Source of the DNA: Limnohabitans sp.
Lineage (GTDB): Bacteria > Pseudomonadota > Gammaproteobacteria > Burkholderiales > Burkholderiaceae_C
DNA length: 64,000 nt
Direction: 5' to 3'
Assembly (NCBI RefSeq): GCF_023910625.1
Contig: NZ_JAAVVW010000002.1
Coordinates: forward strand, 62,001 to 126,000
Shown: one piece after another, positions 1 to 8,857 of the stretch
Layout: every line of letters begins with the position of its first letter
Position numbering within the stretch: the stretch's first letter is position 1
Notes under the pieces: generated by a model
What the model saw: the letters and a program-made list of their open reading frames with translations, nothing else
Database searches by the model: none
Told to the model about the DNA's origin: nothing
Program-made: the position numbers and the translations under genes

Positions 1-108
1 GTCACCGTTAGAGCCCACATCGTCGAAATCGGCATTTATGGCCTGCTGTGGTTGCTGGAGGCTGGCCCTGGCCTGTGGGATTTTTGGCCCGTTATTCTGA
101 TCGGTCAT
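1..108 (-). CDS. virB10: VirB10 homologue, N-terminal fragment (runs off left edge)
   Basis: An ATG at 108 on the minus strand opens a frame that stays open to base 1 (36 codons, beginning MTDQNNGPKIPQ and rich in Gln/Pro/Asp). An AAGG Shine-Dalgarno lies just upstream, next to the virB9 stop at 121-123. VirB10 normally follows VirB9 and begins with a short polar cytoplasmic tail before its membrane anchor, which fits. Only the tail is visible, so the call rests mainly on gene order. Confidence 0.6.
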   Translation of the reverse strand, partial: MTDQNNGPKIPQARASLQQPQQAINADFDDVGSNGD

Positions 109-120
109 AAATCTTGGCCT

Positions 121-969
121 TTATTCTGTAATTCGGACTTGGGCCTTCTCGCCAATCTGCAAGACCCAAATTGGGGCAATGCGATCGATGATCAAAACGT
201 CCCTGTCGCGGGCGTTTTTACGATCAACCACCGTGTAATTGACCGGCATTAGGGTTTCCTTGCCGCGCTGGTTCACCTCGACCATGAATACCGCGGGCAG
301 GTCCTGGATAGCTGGAGGCATGCGTATGTAGGTCCGAATGCCATCGGTATAGGCGTGCATGCCATTGAAGGCAGGGTTGGAGACCTTGACCGTCATGAAA
401 CGGAGATCTTCGGGTTCAATAGAATTGGAGCTGAGATTCTGTGATCGAACTGCATCAGCCCTGGATTGGGCTTCTTCGCGGGCAGCAGATGAGGCAGCTT
501 GCAACCTGAGTTGGATCTTTTCTTCGTCATCTGGGTAGCTAAAAATGGCTTTTTGCACTCTCTCGTTGGGTTTTTGAGTCGCTTTCAACTCGAACTGATA
601 AACCCGTTTGCTGGTTACCAGGCTCAAAGATGTATTGATGTCGGGTGCAAGAGCCTTGATGTACAAGTTCTTCTCATTGCCCTCAACCCGCCACCGGATC
701 TTGTCGCCCAATCTGGGTAACTCAATCAGATCTTCATCTGGCCCGAGCACAATGTGTGTGTGCATTCCGACTGTGACATTCAACCCGTACACAACGTCAG
801 GGGTGTATGCGTAGGTGACCACACGAGAATCAAGGTTGCCTGGCAAGGCCGCCACAAGATTACTGCGGTTCGTAGCGTTGGCCGTTGTGACCAGGGAGGT
901 CAAAGAAAAAAGGCTCGCCGAAATGATCGTTGCGACAGCGAGGCTTGATAAATTTTTGAGATGTTTCAT
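121..969 (-). CDS. virB9: VirB9-like T4SS outer-membrane core protein
   Basis: This 282-residue protein has an N-terminal signal peptide (hydrophobic run around residues 10-30 ending near TANA). The rest is beta-rich and includes a C-terminal stretch with EPEDLRFMTVKV and RTYIRMPPAIQDLPAVF, typical of the VirB9/CagX/TrbG domain. VirB9 joins VirB7 and VirB10 in the periplasmic/outer-membrane core complex. It lies between virB8 (41 bp upstream) and virB10, in the usual order. Confidence 0.88.
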   Translation of the reverse strand: MKHLKNLSSLAVATIISASLFSLTSLVTTANATNRSNLVAALPGNLDSRVVTYAYTPDVVYGLNVTVGMHTHIVLGPDEDLIELPRLGDKIRWRVEGNEKNLYIKALAPDINTSLSLVTSKRVYQFELKATQKPNERVQKAIFSYPDDEEKIQLRLQAASSAAREEAQSRADAVRSQNLSSNSIEPEDLRFMTVKVSNPAFNGMHAYTDGIRTYIRMPPAIQDLPAVFMVEVNQRGKETLMPVNYTVVDRKNARDRDVLIIDRIAPIWVLQIGEKAQVRITE

Positions 970-1010
970 GAATTTTCAAAAGTGGTTGCAATGTTTATCG
1001 ACAGGTCGTT

Positions 1011-1715
1011 TTATTTGCGCTGGCCAGACTCCATTGAGACGCTGAATCCAGAAACAGCCAGGCCTTCCGGGTTGCGAAAGACATCCTCTCTGGTCTTGTG
1101 GCCCACGTTGACGAGGTTGATCGTTGCTGCGTAGGTTGTCTTTTCAGGGTAGGACCCTGGCGAAGGACGGCTAGTAATTTCATACCGCACGATGTACGTC
1201 ATGTTGGCGATCTTGTTGACCGAGATTCGGGAATACTCGCGCACGTACCCAGGCTTGTCGGCCAAAAGCGCAGCCGGGTTGTTGTCTTGTTTTTCAAGAT
1301 AGCTGCGAACCTGATCGGCGGCCGTGCCCACCACTTTGGACTGGACGAGCGTGAGATTTCGTTTCCACAGTGCTGGTGACACTTCCACGAGCTCGGACAG
1401 AAAACGAGACGCCCATGCCATTTGGATGTCCTCGTCTGCAACAAACTTGCTTGTGGCAGATAGGACTTGCACCTGCCCGTTATCGCCCTTGGCGACTTGG
1501 AACACCTCGATATTCGACCGCATGGCCATGGTGACCATGCCTGCTGTACTCACCAAAGCGATGGTTGCAGCGATGAAGCTAGACATACGCCAGGAATTTT
1601 TTTCCAGAGACTGCTTCGATCCGCGCTCAAAGTACATGCGAACTGCAGCTTCTTCCATGGGCCCAGGAACGTGGTCTGCAAGTGGTTGTTGCGATCGTGA
1701 GTTGGGGGAAAGCAT
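1011..1715 (-). CDS. virB8: VirB8-like T4SS inner-membrane protein
   Basis: About 234 residues with a cytoplasmic N-terminus, one transmembrane segment (around FIAATIALVSTAGMVTMAM) and a periplasmic domain with the VirB8 pattern RYLEKQ-type helix, IVRYEITSRP and INLVNVGHKT. VirB8 is an inner-membrane assembly factor. The ATG at 1715 (AGGT nine bases upstream) is preferred over an in-frame TTG at 1745. It opens a separate virB8-B9-B10 transcription unit, because a strong terminator (1847-1874) and a palindromic operator (1809-1830) lie just upstream. Confidence 0.87.
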   Translation of the reverse strand: MLSPNSRSQQPLADHVPGPMEEAAVRMYFERGSKQSLEKNSWRMSSFIAATIALVSTAGMVTMAMRSNIEVFQVAKGDNGQVQVLSATSKFVADEDIQMAWASRFLSELVEVSPALWKRNLTLVQSKVVGTAADQVRSYLEKQDNNPAALLADKPGYVREYSRISVNKIANMTYIVRYEITSRPSPGSYPEKTTYAATINLVNVGHKTREDVFRNPEGLAVSGFSVSMESGQRK

Positions 1716-1808
1716 GCGGGTGGTACCTATATTGATTGGACGCAATAAATGATGACCTGCCTAGATTCGTGCTGTCGAATGAATGACGGCGATTTTTCGT
1801 GATTTTTT

Positions 1809-1830
1809 GACCGCCCAAAATTGGGCGGTC
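1809..1830. promoter_or_regulatory. 22-bp palindromic site upstream of virB8 (variant)
   Basis: Arms GACCGCCC and GGGCGGTC flank AAAATT, one of six copies in the window. A further half-site (CCGCCCAAAATTT) follows at 1830-1842. It lies between the terminator of the upstream unit and the virB8 start, where a promoter is expected. Protein binding is inferred from the symmetry. Confidence 0.6.
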
Positions 1831-1846
1831 CCGCCCAAAATTTCGT

Positions 1847-1874
1847 TAAAAAAAACCAGCCAATCGGCTGGTTT
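1847..1874 (-). terminator. Rho-independent terminator after the virB11-B6 unit
   Basis: On the minus strand ACCAGCC, a GATT loop, GGCTGGT and then a run of T. This is a strong intrinsic terminator separating the small exported protein gene from virB8. Confidence 0.85.
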
Positions 1875-1904
1875 TGGGCGTAGTACGTGGATTAGGCTTT
1901 TCGA

Positions 1905-2276
1905 CTACCAAATTTTTGAGTAACCCTGCAAGGCTGCAACCGGAAATATTGGGTCTGCTGGAGCGATTGGACTGTATCCAGCCGGGACGTTTGAATTGTG
2001 GGCTTGCGTCCGATAAACGGTCGGAGCCACATCGTGCCGATGATCTGTTTTTTCTACTGGTCGAGCAGCGAGACGAGATTGGTTTGCGGCTGTCTGTTGG
2101 CAAATCGAATTTGCTCTCTCTGCACCAAGGGTGTTCTGCCAAACAAGGGGCGCTACAACATCCCCTGATTCAGTCACTTGGCATTGGATCTTGGACTGGG
2201 CGGCAGCCGATCCCGCAAAAATGCACCCAATGAACACGGTGGTTGCAGCCAAGTTAGTGCGAAGAGTTTTTCTCAT
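1905..2276 (-). CDS. Small exported protein in the virB operon (VirB7 position)
   Basis: A 123-residue protein beginning MRKTLRTNL with a hydrophobic segment and a signal peptidase site near SAAAQS. An alternative lipobox-like FIGC is also present. Three Cys residues lie at or after the signal region (FIGC, IQCQ, ICQQ). It sits between virB6 and virB8, where many VirB systems encode the small lipoprotein VirB7, but it is longer than a typical VirB7 and has no clear family signature. An earlier in-frame start at 2318 overlaps virB6; 2276 is preferred because it places the signal peptide at the N-terminus. Confidence 0.65.
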   Translation of the reverse strand: MRKTLRTNLAATTVFIGCIFAGSAAAQSKIQCQVTESGDVVAPLVWQNTLGAERANSICQQTAANQSRLAARPVEKTDHRHDVAPTVYRTQAHNSNVPAGYSPIAPADPIFPVAALQGYSKIW

Positions 2277-2314
2277 GGTAAAAATTCCAGGTTGAATTGA
2301 CACGGCATGAAGGA

Positions 2315-3781
2315 TCATGGTTTTTTACCGCCAGATCCACCAAAATTGGAGTTGAACGAACTTTGGACATTGTTGATCTGACCTTTGGACATTCCAGGGC
2401 CCAAACTGCCAGCTGGCGACACTGGTGATGACGATTTAGCGTCGCCAGTCAAAGTCTCGGCGGCGCGAGTGCCGCTTTGTGCGGCACCCGTAGCCATGCC
2501 TTCCAAGGCCTTTCCGGCGTCAGATGAACGAGCCTGATCTCCAAATGAACTGATTCCGTTGGTGACAATTTTTGCGGCACTCTTGATTGAATCGCCAGCG
2601 CCATTGAGTGCGTTTGTGAGGTTCGTTTTGGCGTTCAATCCAGCAATGGTCGCGTTGGCCACGGCTGCACCGGTAGCAGCAATTTGGCCTGGTCCTGCTT
2701 TGGCCAAGTCAAGGGCCATTTTGGCGCCGGCCATACCGGTGACAGCTCCGGCCAAAAGACCCCCACCCATGCCGCTTGCAATAGATCCACCAGCACCGGT
2801 CCTGCCTGGGAATAAGGCATCTGTGATAGCCGGGACGGACTCGAATAGTTTGGAAAAACTCAAACTCAAAATAGCAACGCCGATCATGCTCATCAGTGCG
2901 CTGTTCCCGCCCACACCAATCCTGTCCACAGTCCCCGTCACGATGGCCGAAATAATCACAAGCACAACTGACGCAACGACCGTCAGCATGGCAGATCCGA
3001 CTAAGAACTCAAACCACTTGTTGAACCATGGCCGGGTGTAATCTGCGGCAAAGGTTGCAATCATTACAGGGCCAAAAACAATCCCGATTCCAAAATACAC
3101 AGGCCCCATCACAAAGATGCCAATAATTGTTGCCAGCGAGGTAACCATTAAAAAAATCACCCCAATCATCACAACAAGGGCTCCCACGGCATCGATGACC
3201 ATAACGGAACCACTAAGAATTCCTACCTCTGACCAAGCGTTTGTGATGTTGGTAAATACTCGGCCCAATGCATCCCAAAAGGTAGATACATAAACTCCAA
3301 TTGCCGAGCTGCCGTTCGGAGCCAGTGAATTCAATAATGAATTCGCAAGATTCCAGATTTGATCAACCACGATTGAATAACTTGTCAACAAGGCCACAGT
3401 GATCGTTGCATAAATAATCACTTCAATCGCAGAACCCATCACAGACTTCTTCTGCAGCATGTCGATGAGCACTTTCCAAACCAAGGATGCGACTGCCAAA
3501 GCTGCGGCCAGGCTCAATGCAATTCGGTTGGTTGTGTTTGCCATGGAAAGTGCAGCTGACTTCACGGTATCTGTAAAATTACCCAGTACACCGTTGACAA
3601 TCCAGTTTGTCATGTCAACAAATGCACCCGCAAGCCCGACAAAATAGCCGGCCCCCAAGGGTGTGGCTGCGTCTCCTGGCTGAATTGGTGCAGCTGCAGT
3701 TCCACCACTTTGAGCGTTCGCCACCTGCACAGCAAGCATGGCGAACGAAACCAGCAGTATTTTCAAAAATGGTTTAAGCAT
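2315..3781 (-). CDS. virB6: VirB6/TrbL-like polytopic T4SS membrane protein
   Basis: A 488-residue protein with an N-terminal signal-like segment ending near ANAQ and several long hydrophobic helices between about residues 75 and 310. The C-terminal third is Gly/Ala/Ser-rich and low in complexity. This layout is typical of VirB6/TrbL proteins of the inner-membrane channel. Its start overlaps the virB5 stop by one base, indicating coupling. The Gly-rich tail is the least conserved part of the family. Confidence 0.85.
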   Translation of the reverse strand: MLKPFLKILLVSFAMLAVQVANAQSGGTAAAPIQPGDAATPLGAGYFVGLAGAFVDMTNWIVNGVLGNFTDTVKSAALSMANTTNRIALSLAAALAVASLVWKVLIDMLQKKSVMGSAIEVIIYATITVALLTSYSIVVDQIWNLANSLLNSLAPNGSSAIGVYVSTFWDALGRVFTNITNAWSEVGILSGSVMVIDAVGALVVMIGVIFLMVTSLATIIGIFVMGPVYFGIGIVFGPVMIATFAADYTRPWFNKWFEFLVGSAMLTVVASVVLVIISAIVTGTVDRIGVGGNSALMSMIGVAILSLSFSKLFESVPAITDALFPGRTGAGGSIASGMGGGLLAGAVTGMAGAKMALDLAKAGPGQIAATGAAVANATIAGLNAKTNLTNALNGAGDSIKSAAKIVTNGISSFGDQARSSDAGKALEGMATGAAQSGTRAAETLTGDAKSSSPVSPAGSLGPGMSKGQINNVQSSFNSNFGGSGGKKP

Positions 3782-4536
3782 TATTTTCGAACCGTTTGGC
3801 GCAGGAATTCGGACTCTCTTTCGGAAAGTCTTTGCGCTGACTCAATGTAGGCTTGTTGAGCGGCTTCCTTCTTTTCGCGATCAATGGCCTCTTGCTGAAT
3901 TTTCTCGCCATCCGCTTGCGCTCCGCTCGACATCATCATCAGCATGGCTTGGTTTTGCTCTATCAAAACACCAACCATTTCAGAGGTTGAAAGCGCCGCA
4001 TCGGTAACGCCTTGGATTTTTGGCATTTCTTTGGCAATTCGCATATGTTTTTCATAAGCAAGCCGGAGTGACTCTTGTCCAGAGTTGGCAGCTTTGTAAA
4101 GAGACTCTGCGGTTTTATCGCCATGAACTCTTCGTTGGCCGATGCTGGCAATAAAGTCTCGCCAAGTCAGGTATTTGTTTCCACCGACGAAAGACCTGTT
4201 CAGATCATTTTGAATTTGACTGACTTGGTAGACCGCACCTTTGAGGTTATTGCCTGTTCGGATGAACTGCTTCATGAGCTGTAACTCGTCGGTATCAAGA
4301 CCCAATTTACCGATGACTACGGAGTCGATATTTCGGGTTGTTTGCCGAACATCCTGAATCGCAGAGATGTAGCTGTTAGCAGTGTTCAAATACTGCTGGA
4401 TTGACGTATATGTATTCTTTGCGTAATTGGACGGGTCGAATACTATCCGCGCCATCGCTACGCCGGGTGCAATCAAAGCAATGAAAGCGAAAATTTGTAC
4501 GTAAATGAGACGGCGAAAAACTACTGAGATGACCAT
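3781..4536 (-). CDS. virB5: VirB5-like minor pilus protein
   Basis: A 251-residue exported protein with a signal sequence (IFAFIALIAPGVAMA). The mature part is almost wholly helical and starts with a FDPSNYAKN-type segment, as in VirB5/TrbJ proteins. The C-terminal part is charged (REKKEAAQQAYIESAQ). VirB5 sits at the pilus tip. Three bases separate its start from the virB4 stop, consistent with one operon. Confidence 0.85.
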   Translation of the reverse strand: MVISVVFRRLIYVQIFAFIALIAPGVAMARIVFDPSNYAKNTYTSIQQYLNTANSYISAIQDVRQTTRNIDSVVIGKLGLDTDELQLMKQFIRTGNNLKGAVYQVSQIQNDLNRSFVGGNKYLTWRDFIASIGQRRVHGDKTAESLYKAANSGQESLRLAYEKHMRIAKEMPKIQGVTDAALSTSEMVGVLIEQNQAMLMMMSSGAQADGEKIQQEAIDREKKEAAQQAYIESAQRLSERESEFLRQTVRK

Positions 4537-4539
4537 GAC

Positions 4540-5973
4540 TCAAGACCTTTCAATTGCGTGATTGATATATGCACTTCTCCAGTCACTCCGTCTTGCAGAT
4601 GACAACTCATCGTAGAGCTTTTGGAACCGTGGTTCAGAGCGAATTGCAGCAAGAATATGATGATCGAAATTGGTTCGTAAGGTACGGCAAATGTTGCCCG
4701 TTACGCGCAAGTAATCACGTTTGGGCATCAGCGTCCCGATCATGTCAATTTGATCGTTGCTCATGCCAAACATGTCCTTGTAGACCCCCCGATGCTGCTC
4801 CAGACGCGGATTAGCACCAAGGATCAGATTGGGGATGTTGTCAGCGATGGTGGCCTTCAAAACCTCAGAGTTGATCCCTGAAATACTTTCGGGTGACTGT
4901 ACTGTCAACCAGACGAATGCATTTTTCTTGCGGAAGGTTTGCAGCCACTCCGTGATGCCAGCTAGGAATGAAGGATTTTTCAGAGCAAAGCTCGCCTCTT
5001 CAACGTAAATGAACGTAGGGCGGCCATCAAGCTTTCTCGCGATACTGGTGAATGCGTGATCGAGGAAAGCTCTTGATAGTCGCTCTGACTTCATGATTTC
5101 TTTCATCTCAATACAAGTCCATGAGGACAGCTCAAGCTGATCAGATGGACCACCGAAAAATGAGAACGGACCGCCATCGACCCATTCATTGAGCTTGATT
5201 TGAATGTCACGCGACAACAACGAATGCAGCGTATTCAAGCTCAGCTCGATATTCTCTGACTTAGCAATCGCACTTATGCGCTGATAAATCTCTTGACGCT
5301 GTTCGGCAGTTAAACGCTCTCCGGCCTCTTCAACGCGACGCACGATAAAGTCAGTCGCCCACACAACCTCCAAGTCAGACTCACGAATGTGAGCCAGTGG
5401 ATTGAGTTGTAACCCTTCGCGCATATCCAGGTGCTCGCCACCAGCAAGGCCTGTGACTATTCGGCAGGAATGATCACGATCAAAAATGATGACTTGTGCG
5501 TCAGGAAATCGACTAAATTTCCCAAGGCAATAATTGACATAAGTTGTTTTACCACCGCCAGTTGGGATGACCACCAAGGCGTGTCCCACCTGACCCACAA
5601 ACGGGTCCATGTGGACCTCAGTACCATACCGTGATGTGAACGTGGCCAGAGCGGGCATGGTTGTGCCATAAACCTCGCTCATGTTCGGTGAGACAGGAGA
5701 GCCAGGTCGCAATGATGTGATTGGCATCATGTTGCTGACAAGCTCGGCATTTGCCAGCATGAGTCGCTGGTTGTGCGCCCATTGGCCTGGAATCCCAGAC
5801 AGAACAGCCGCCTTAAGCCCCAAGCGTTCACGGACGACTGGTAAACGGCCAAGCGACCTCAGCACTGTTGTCGCCAAGGGTGCGAGCGCCATCAGCCGTG
5901 CTGGAGAAGAAACTAAGACTACATGAGTGGTAGATAAATCCGAGGTTCTCAGCATTGTTGCGACGCATAGCAT
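4540..5973 (-). CDS. virB4: VirB4 ATPase, C-terminal part (split gene)
   Basis: This frame (477 codons) holds the ATPase domain: Walker A IPTGGGKTTY, Walker B region FIYVEEASFAL, and the LTVQSPESI and TGNICRTLRTNFD-type motifs near the end. VirB4 energises pilus biogenesis at the inner membrane. Together with the N-terminal frame at 5949-7010 it makes about 830 residues, the family size. The junction reads best through a short third-frame segment (DAMRRNNAENLGFIYHS), so two single-base insertions are implied at roughly 5920-5990. The ATG at 5973 is probably not a real start. Confidence 0.85.
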   Translation of the reverse strand: MLCVATMLRTSDLSTTHVVLVSSPARLMALAPLATTVLRSLGRLPVVRERLGLKAAVLSGIPGQWAHNQRLMLANAELVSNMMPITSLRPGSPVSPNMSEVYGTTMPALATFTSRYGTEVHMDPFVGQVGHALVVIPTGGGKTTYVNYCLGKFSRFPDAQVIIFDRDHSCRIVTGLAGGEHLDMREGLQLNPLAHIRESDLEVVWATDFIVRRVEEAGERLTAEQRQEIYQRISAIAKSENIELSLNTLHSLLSRDIQIKLNEWVDGGPFSFFGGPSDQLELSSWTCIEMKEIMKSERLSRAFLDHAFTSIARKLDGRPTFIYVEEASFALKNPSFLAGITEWLQTFRKKNAFVWLTVQSPESISGINSEVLKATIADNIPNLILGANPRLEQHRGVYKDMFGMSNDQIDMIGTLMPKRDYLRVTGNICRTLRTNFDHHILAAIRSEPRFQKLYDELSSARRSDWRSAYINHAIERS

Positions 5974-7010
5974 CCAAGCACTGAAGCGTATAGATCGTGC
6001 ATCCCTGGATCAACTTCGGCAGGCTGATTGGTCAAATACGCTGCAACGCGTTGGCGCAGCGTGCTCTGGCTCATTTCGTAGTAGTTGGCATTTTCTTGAA
6101 CTGCCTGCCGAGACTTGTCGAGGCTTAGACAGTGCAAAACGTGGACCACACGAAATTCAATTGGCATCGCTACGATGTTCGCCAAAGTCTGTACGTTTCC
6201 CGGGTACCCATTGAGGGAAACGGTGTAGTTGTACTTCGTTGTGTCAGGCCCGTGAAATGCTACAACCTCACGCCCAAACCTGACGTCAGATGCGGATAAC
6301 GCTGTATCGAGCAAAGTCCCCGAGCGCAGGTCAATACCGGCTTCAATGTTCAATGTTGGATTTGCGCACCGATACAACACGTCATCCAGATCCATCCCCA
6401 AGATGGGTTTGAAGCGAAGAGCGGAGTGCGCAGAGACAAAGGCATTGAAACCGATTTTTGCTTGATCAATGTTGACGTCAAGCTGCCGGGCGTCATACAG
6501 CGCCGCCGACTTTGTGGCATTGGATGGATTGAGGGCGTATGCGATCGCAGACATCATGGATGCGCCATCGTCTGTCATGCGTTGGCGGACGTTGTCCATG
6601 AAGCGATATACACCCGTGTCACCCGTAAAAAGGATGAACACGTAGGTTTTGAGCGAGAAAACTTGCCCATCCGAGTATCTGGCTGCATCACGTTGAGAGA
6701 TCAAATCACTCAAAAAGTTGCTTTGCATTCCAGGGAACGGGTCTGCCTCGGTTTTTTTCCGTTTGTCAGTCACGACCCACAAGTAGTAGCGTTCATCCAG
6801 TTTCTGCAGTGAGTCCTGCATTTCAAGGAGTGCCCGAGGCAGGTCTTGTCCACCCTCTTCTTCAATGTCCACACCAATGAGTTCATAGGCCGACATGATC
6901 GAGCCGTCCTTGTTGAGGATGAGCTCTGGCGTGACTTGTACCAGCCATGGCAGGTGTTCGCTCAAATGACCATCCGAACTTGGCAGTGGCATTCTTGATG
7001 GAGTTGGCAT
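5949..7010 (-). CDS. virB4: VirB4 ATPase, N-terminal part (split gene)
   Basis: 353 codons starting MPTPSRMPLPSSDGHLSEHLPW and ending at a TGA after GCYASQQC. It matches the N-terminal CagE/TrbE/VirB domain (VTPELILNKDGSIMSAYELIG, later ALRFKPILGMDLDDVLYRC). It ends just where the linker to the ATPase domain should begin, and that domain continues in another frame from 5973 downward. Either the gene is inactivated or the sequence has base errors. The second is favoured because similar one-base insertions interrupt essential genes elsewhere in the window. Confidence 0.83.
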   Translation of the reverse strand: MPTPSRMPLPSSDGHLSEHLPWLVQVTPELILNKDGSIMSAYELIGVDIEEEGGQDLPRALLEMQDSLQKLDERYYLWVVTDKRKKTEADPFPGMQSNFLSDLISQRDAARYSDGQVFSLKTYVFILFTGDTGVYRFMDNVRQRMTDDGASMMSAIAYALNPSNATKSAALYDARQLDVNIDQAKIGFNAFVSAHSALRFKPILGMDLDDVLYRCANPTLNIEAGIDLRSGTLLDTALSASDVRFGREVVAFHGPDTTKYNYTVSLNGYPGNVQTLANIVAMPIEFRVVHVLHCLSLDKSRQAVQENANYYEMSQSTLRQRVAAYLTNQPAEVDPGMHDLYASVLGCYASQQC

Positions 7011-7038
7011 GGATGACTTGTCCTATAGCGATGAGCTT

Positions 7039-7359
7039 TTAGTGAAGAGGCAGGTTTTGGGCATACCCCCTGGGGCGAGAGACCGATGAAGTACCGTGAG
7101 AAGGAGAGCCCGCGTGCAATGTGTTGGGGACGACCGCGTGGGTGGAATACACGGACAAAATCCGGTGGTCTTTTTCGTAGAGCCAACGCAACCCGAGGTG
7201 CGCCATGGCTCCGAGTGCAAGGCCTAGCAACCCCCATGGAACGCCAAGGATCAACAAAATGATGACCGCAGCAAGCCAGATCATGGTGGCTGTTTTTGCG
7301 CCCACTCCCGCCTTCAAACGGGGTTTTCGTAACGCGGGGTAATCTGACAAATTGCTCAT
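7039..7359 (-). CDS. virB3: VirB3-like T4SS inner-membrane protein
   Basis: 106 residues from an ATG at 7359 that overlaps the virB2 stop (TGATG). It has the VirB3 opening ALRKPRLKAGVG followed by a double hydrophobic segment (TMIWLAAVIILLILGVPWGLLGLALGAM). VirB3 anchors VirB4 in the inner membrane, and virB4 follows immediately. The C-terminus is longer than usual and uninformative. Confidence 0.8.
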   Translation of the reverse strand: MSNLSDYPALRKPRLKAGVGAKTATMIWLAAVIILLILGVPWGLLGLALGAMAHLGLRWLYEKDHRILSVYSTHAVVPNTLHAGSPSHGTSSVSRPRGYAQNLPLH

Positions 7360-7718
7360 CAGCAACCAACGCCGCCTGGCATCACACGCGCAATGATCAT
7401 CGAAGCAGCTGCGATGACAACAAGTGCCATGACAACACTGGTGATGATCTCGGCAAACAACGATGATTTGCCGAACATCGAATTGATGGCGAAGAGGATG
7501 ACTGCGAGAACTGCGGTCGCTTTGGCAATCTGTTTCAAGATGTCCACCAGATTACAAATACCGGAGATATCGACACCCTGCGCAACTGCAGTTCCGCTCA
7601 GCAAGACAGTAGAAGCTAAGATCAGCCAGAAAAATGATTTCCGGCTTGGTTGGATTTGACTTTTATGCAAGTCATAATCATCTTGCTTCGAAAACAAATT
7701 CCATTTCATATGTGCCAT
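7359..7718 (-). CDS. virB2: VirB2-like pilin precursor
   Basis: 119 residues from MAHMKWNLF. A long signal peptide ends near LLSGTAVAQG and is followed by two hydrophobic helices (AVLAVILFAINSMFG and IITSVVMALVVIAAASMIIA), the VirB2/TrbC pilin plan. The start overlaps the end of virB11 by 41 bases with AAAGGA upstream; MKW at 7709 is an alternative. It is the major pilus subunit by family and position. Confidence 0.82.
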   Translation of the reverse strand: MAHMKWNLFSKQDDYDLHKSQIQPSRKSFFWLILASTVLLSGTAVAQGVDISGICNLVDILKQIAKATAVLAVILFAINSMFGKSSLFAEIITSVVMALVVIAAASMIIARVMPGGVGC

Positions 7719-8685
7719 TTTTGGATCCTTTAACAGTTGCGACTTCGGTGACTTTTCTCTGACTTTTGAACAGGCCTTCTTCGTCCCGCCAGTAATTGCG
7801 TGAGCAGTAAACAACCAGGTTGATGCAGCTTGCGATGTATCTCTGGGACTGCTCTGGTCCCATCTGTACGCCCGGTGGAAGCGACATTTGGAAGAGCATT
7901 TCAAGTGTGCTCAAGGCGCCTTCGGCAGACGATGCGTGGAGCGTGGTGACTGATCCGTTATGTCCAGACGAAAGCGCCCGCAGCAAATCGAACGTGTCAT
8001 CCCCGCGGGTCTCGCTCAAGATGAGGCGGTCATATCGCTCGCGCATAGCGTGTTTGACGAGGACCTTGGCAGTGAGGCCGGACTCGGGTGCGGCCAAGTA
8101 ACAGTTTTTGTGCAATACCCGCAGAGACATTTCTCGGGCGTCCTCAATGAGACCAATGCGTTCATGAGACGGAAGATGCATCAAAATGGCGTTGGCCAGC
8201 GTCGTTTTGCCACCCGATGTAGGTCCAGCAAAAATGCAATTGAGCCGCTTGACGATGATGAGATCAATCAACAGATCGGCCGTCTTCTCGTCCAACATGC
8301 CCCACGCAATCAGATTCTCAAGGGTGGGCCTGCTCTCAGGCGGGAGATGTTTGCGAATTGCCAGCGTGGTGCCCAGAGCGTCAACACCTTTGAGGGCGCC
8401 GGCAAATCGCAATCCCCCAATGCTGGTTGACACCACTGCGTTTTCCGTGCCGGACTTGAGATCCTTGCCGTGGCCCCCTGCACTCTTGGCGACAGCCGTC
8501 AGCGCCATTTCGCGAGCGATTTCTGGAAGGACAATCCCTGTGTTCTCGATAGCCCCGCTGCGCTCAACAAAAACGAGGCCGCCGCCAATGACCATGATTT
8601 CCGTGACGAACGGATCATCCATCAGGTGGTTGATAGGCTGCAAGTTCGACGCAATGATGCGTTCGAGATGTGTGGCTGAGAGCAT
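7678..8685 (-). CDS. virB11: VirB11 hexameric traffic ATPase
   Basis: 335 residues with Walker A FAGPTSGGKTTLAN, Asp box LIEDAREM, Walker B-type LILSETRGDDTFDLLRAL and the SGHNGSVTTLHASS His box, all characteristic of VirB11/PulE ATPases. It is the first gene of the secretion operon here, whereas virB11 comes last in the Agrobacterium operon. A palindromic site (8753-8774) and the terminator of the preceding gene lie directly upstream, so this is likely the operon promoter. Confidence 0.93.
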   Translation of the reverse strand: MLSATHLERIIASNLQPINHLMDDPFVTEIMVIGGGLVFVERSGAIENTGIVLPEIAREMALTAVAKSAGGHGKDLKSGTENAVVSTSIGGLRFAGALKGVDALGTTLAIRKHLPPESRPTLENLIAWGMLDEKTADLLIDLIIVKRLNCIFAGPTSGGKTTLANAILMHLPSHERIGLIEDAREMSLRVLHKNCYLAAPESGLTAKVLVKHAMRERYDRLILSETRGDDTFDLLRALSSGHNGSVTTLHASSAEGALSTLEMLFQMSLPPGVQMGPEQSQRYIASCINLVVYCSRNYWRDEEGLFKSQRKVTEVATVKGSKNGTYEMEFVFEAR

Positions 8686-8752
8686 GTGAATGATCTTGCC
8701 AACCCAAAGTCCTCAACAAAACATGAATAACACTTTAAAAAATGGAGGATTT

Positions 8753-8774
8753 GACCGCCCAAATTTGGGCGGTC
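8753..8774. promoter_or_regulatory. 22-bp perfect palindrome upstream of virB11
   Basis: Arms GACCGCCC and GGGCGGTC around AAATTT, perfectly symmetric. It lies 68 bp upstream of the virB11 start and just after a terminator. No T-run follows on either strand, so it is a poor terminator and more likely a dimeric protein-binding site. Confidence 0.65.
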
Positions 8775-8798
8775 CTCAATTTGCCAAATCGCAGACGA

Positions 8799-8833
8799 AA
8801 AAAAACCCCGACTGCGAACAGGCGGGGTTTTTC
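8799..8833 (-). terminator. Rho-independent terminator after the sliding-clamp gene
   Basis: On the minus strand AACCCCG, a 12-base loop, CGGGGTT and a run of T. It insulates the virB operon from the accessory array. Confidence 0.88.
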
Positions 8834-8857
8834 TTGTTAGAACAGTACGTTCCTATT

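Noticed and set aside
8753-8774. Palindromes as simple intrinsic terminators
   Set aside because: No T-run follows on either strand at most copies, and two copies lie downstream of separate strong terminators.
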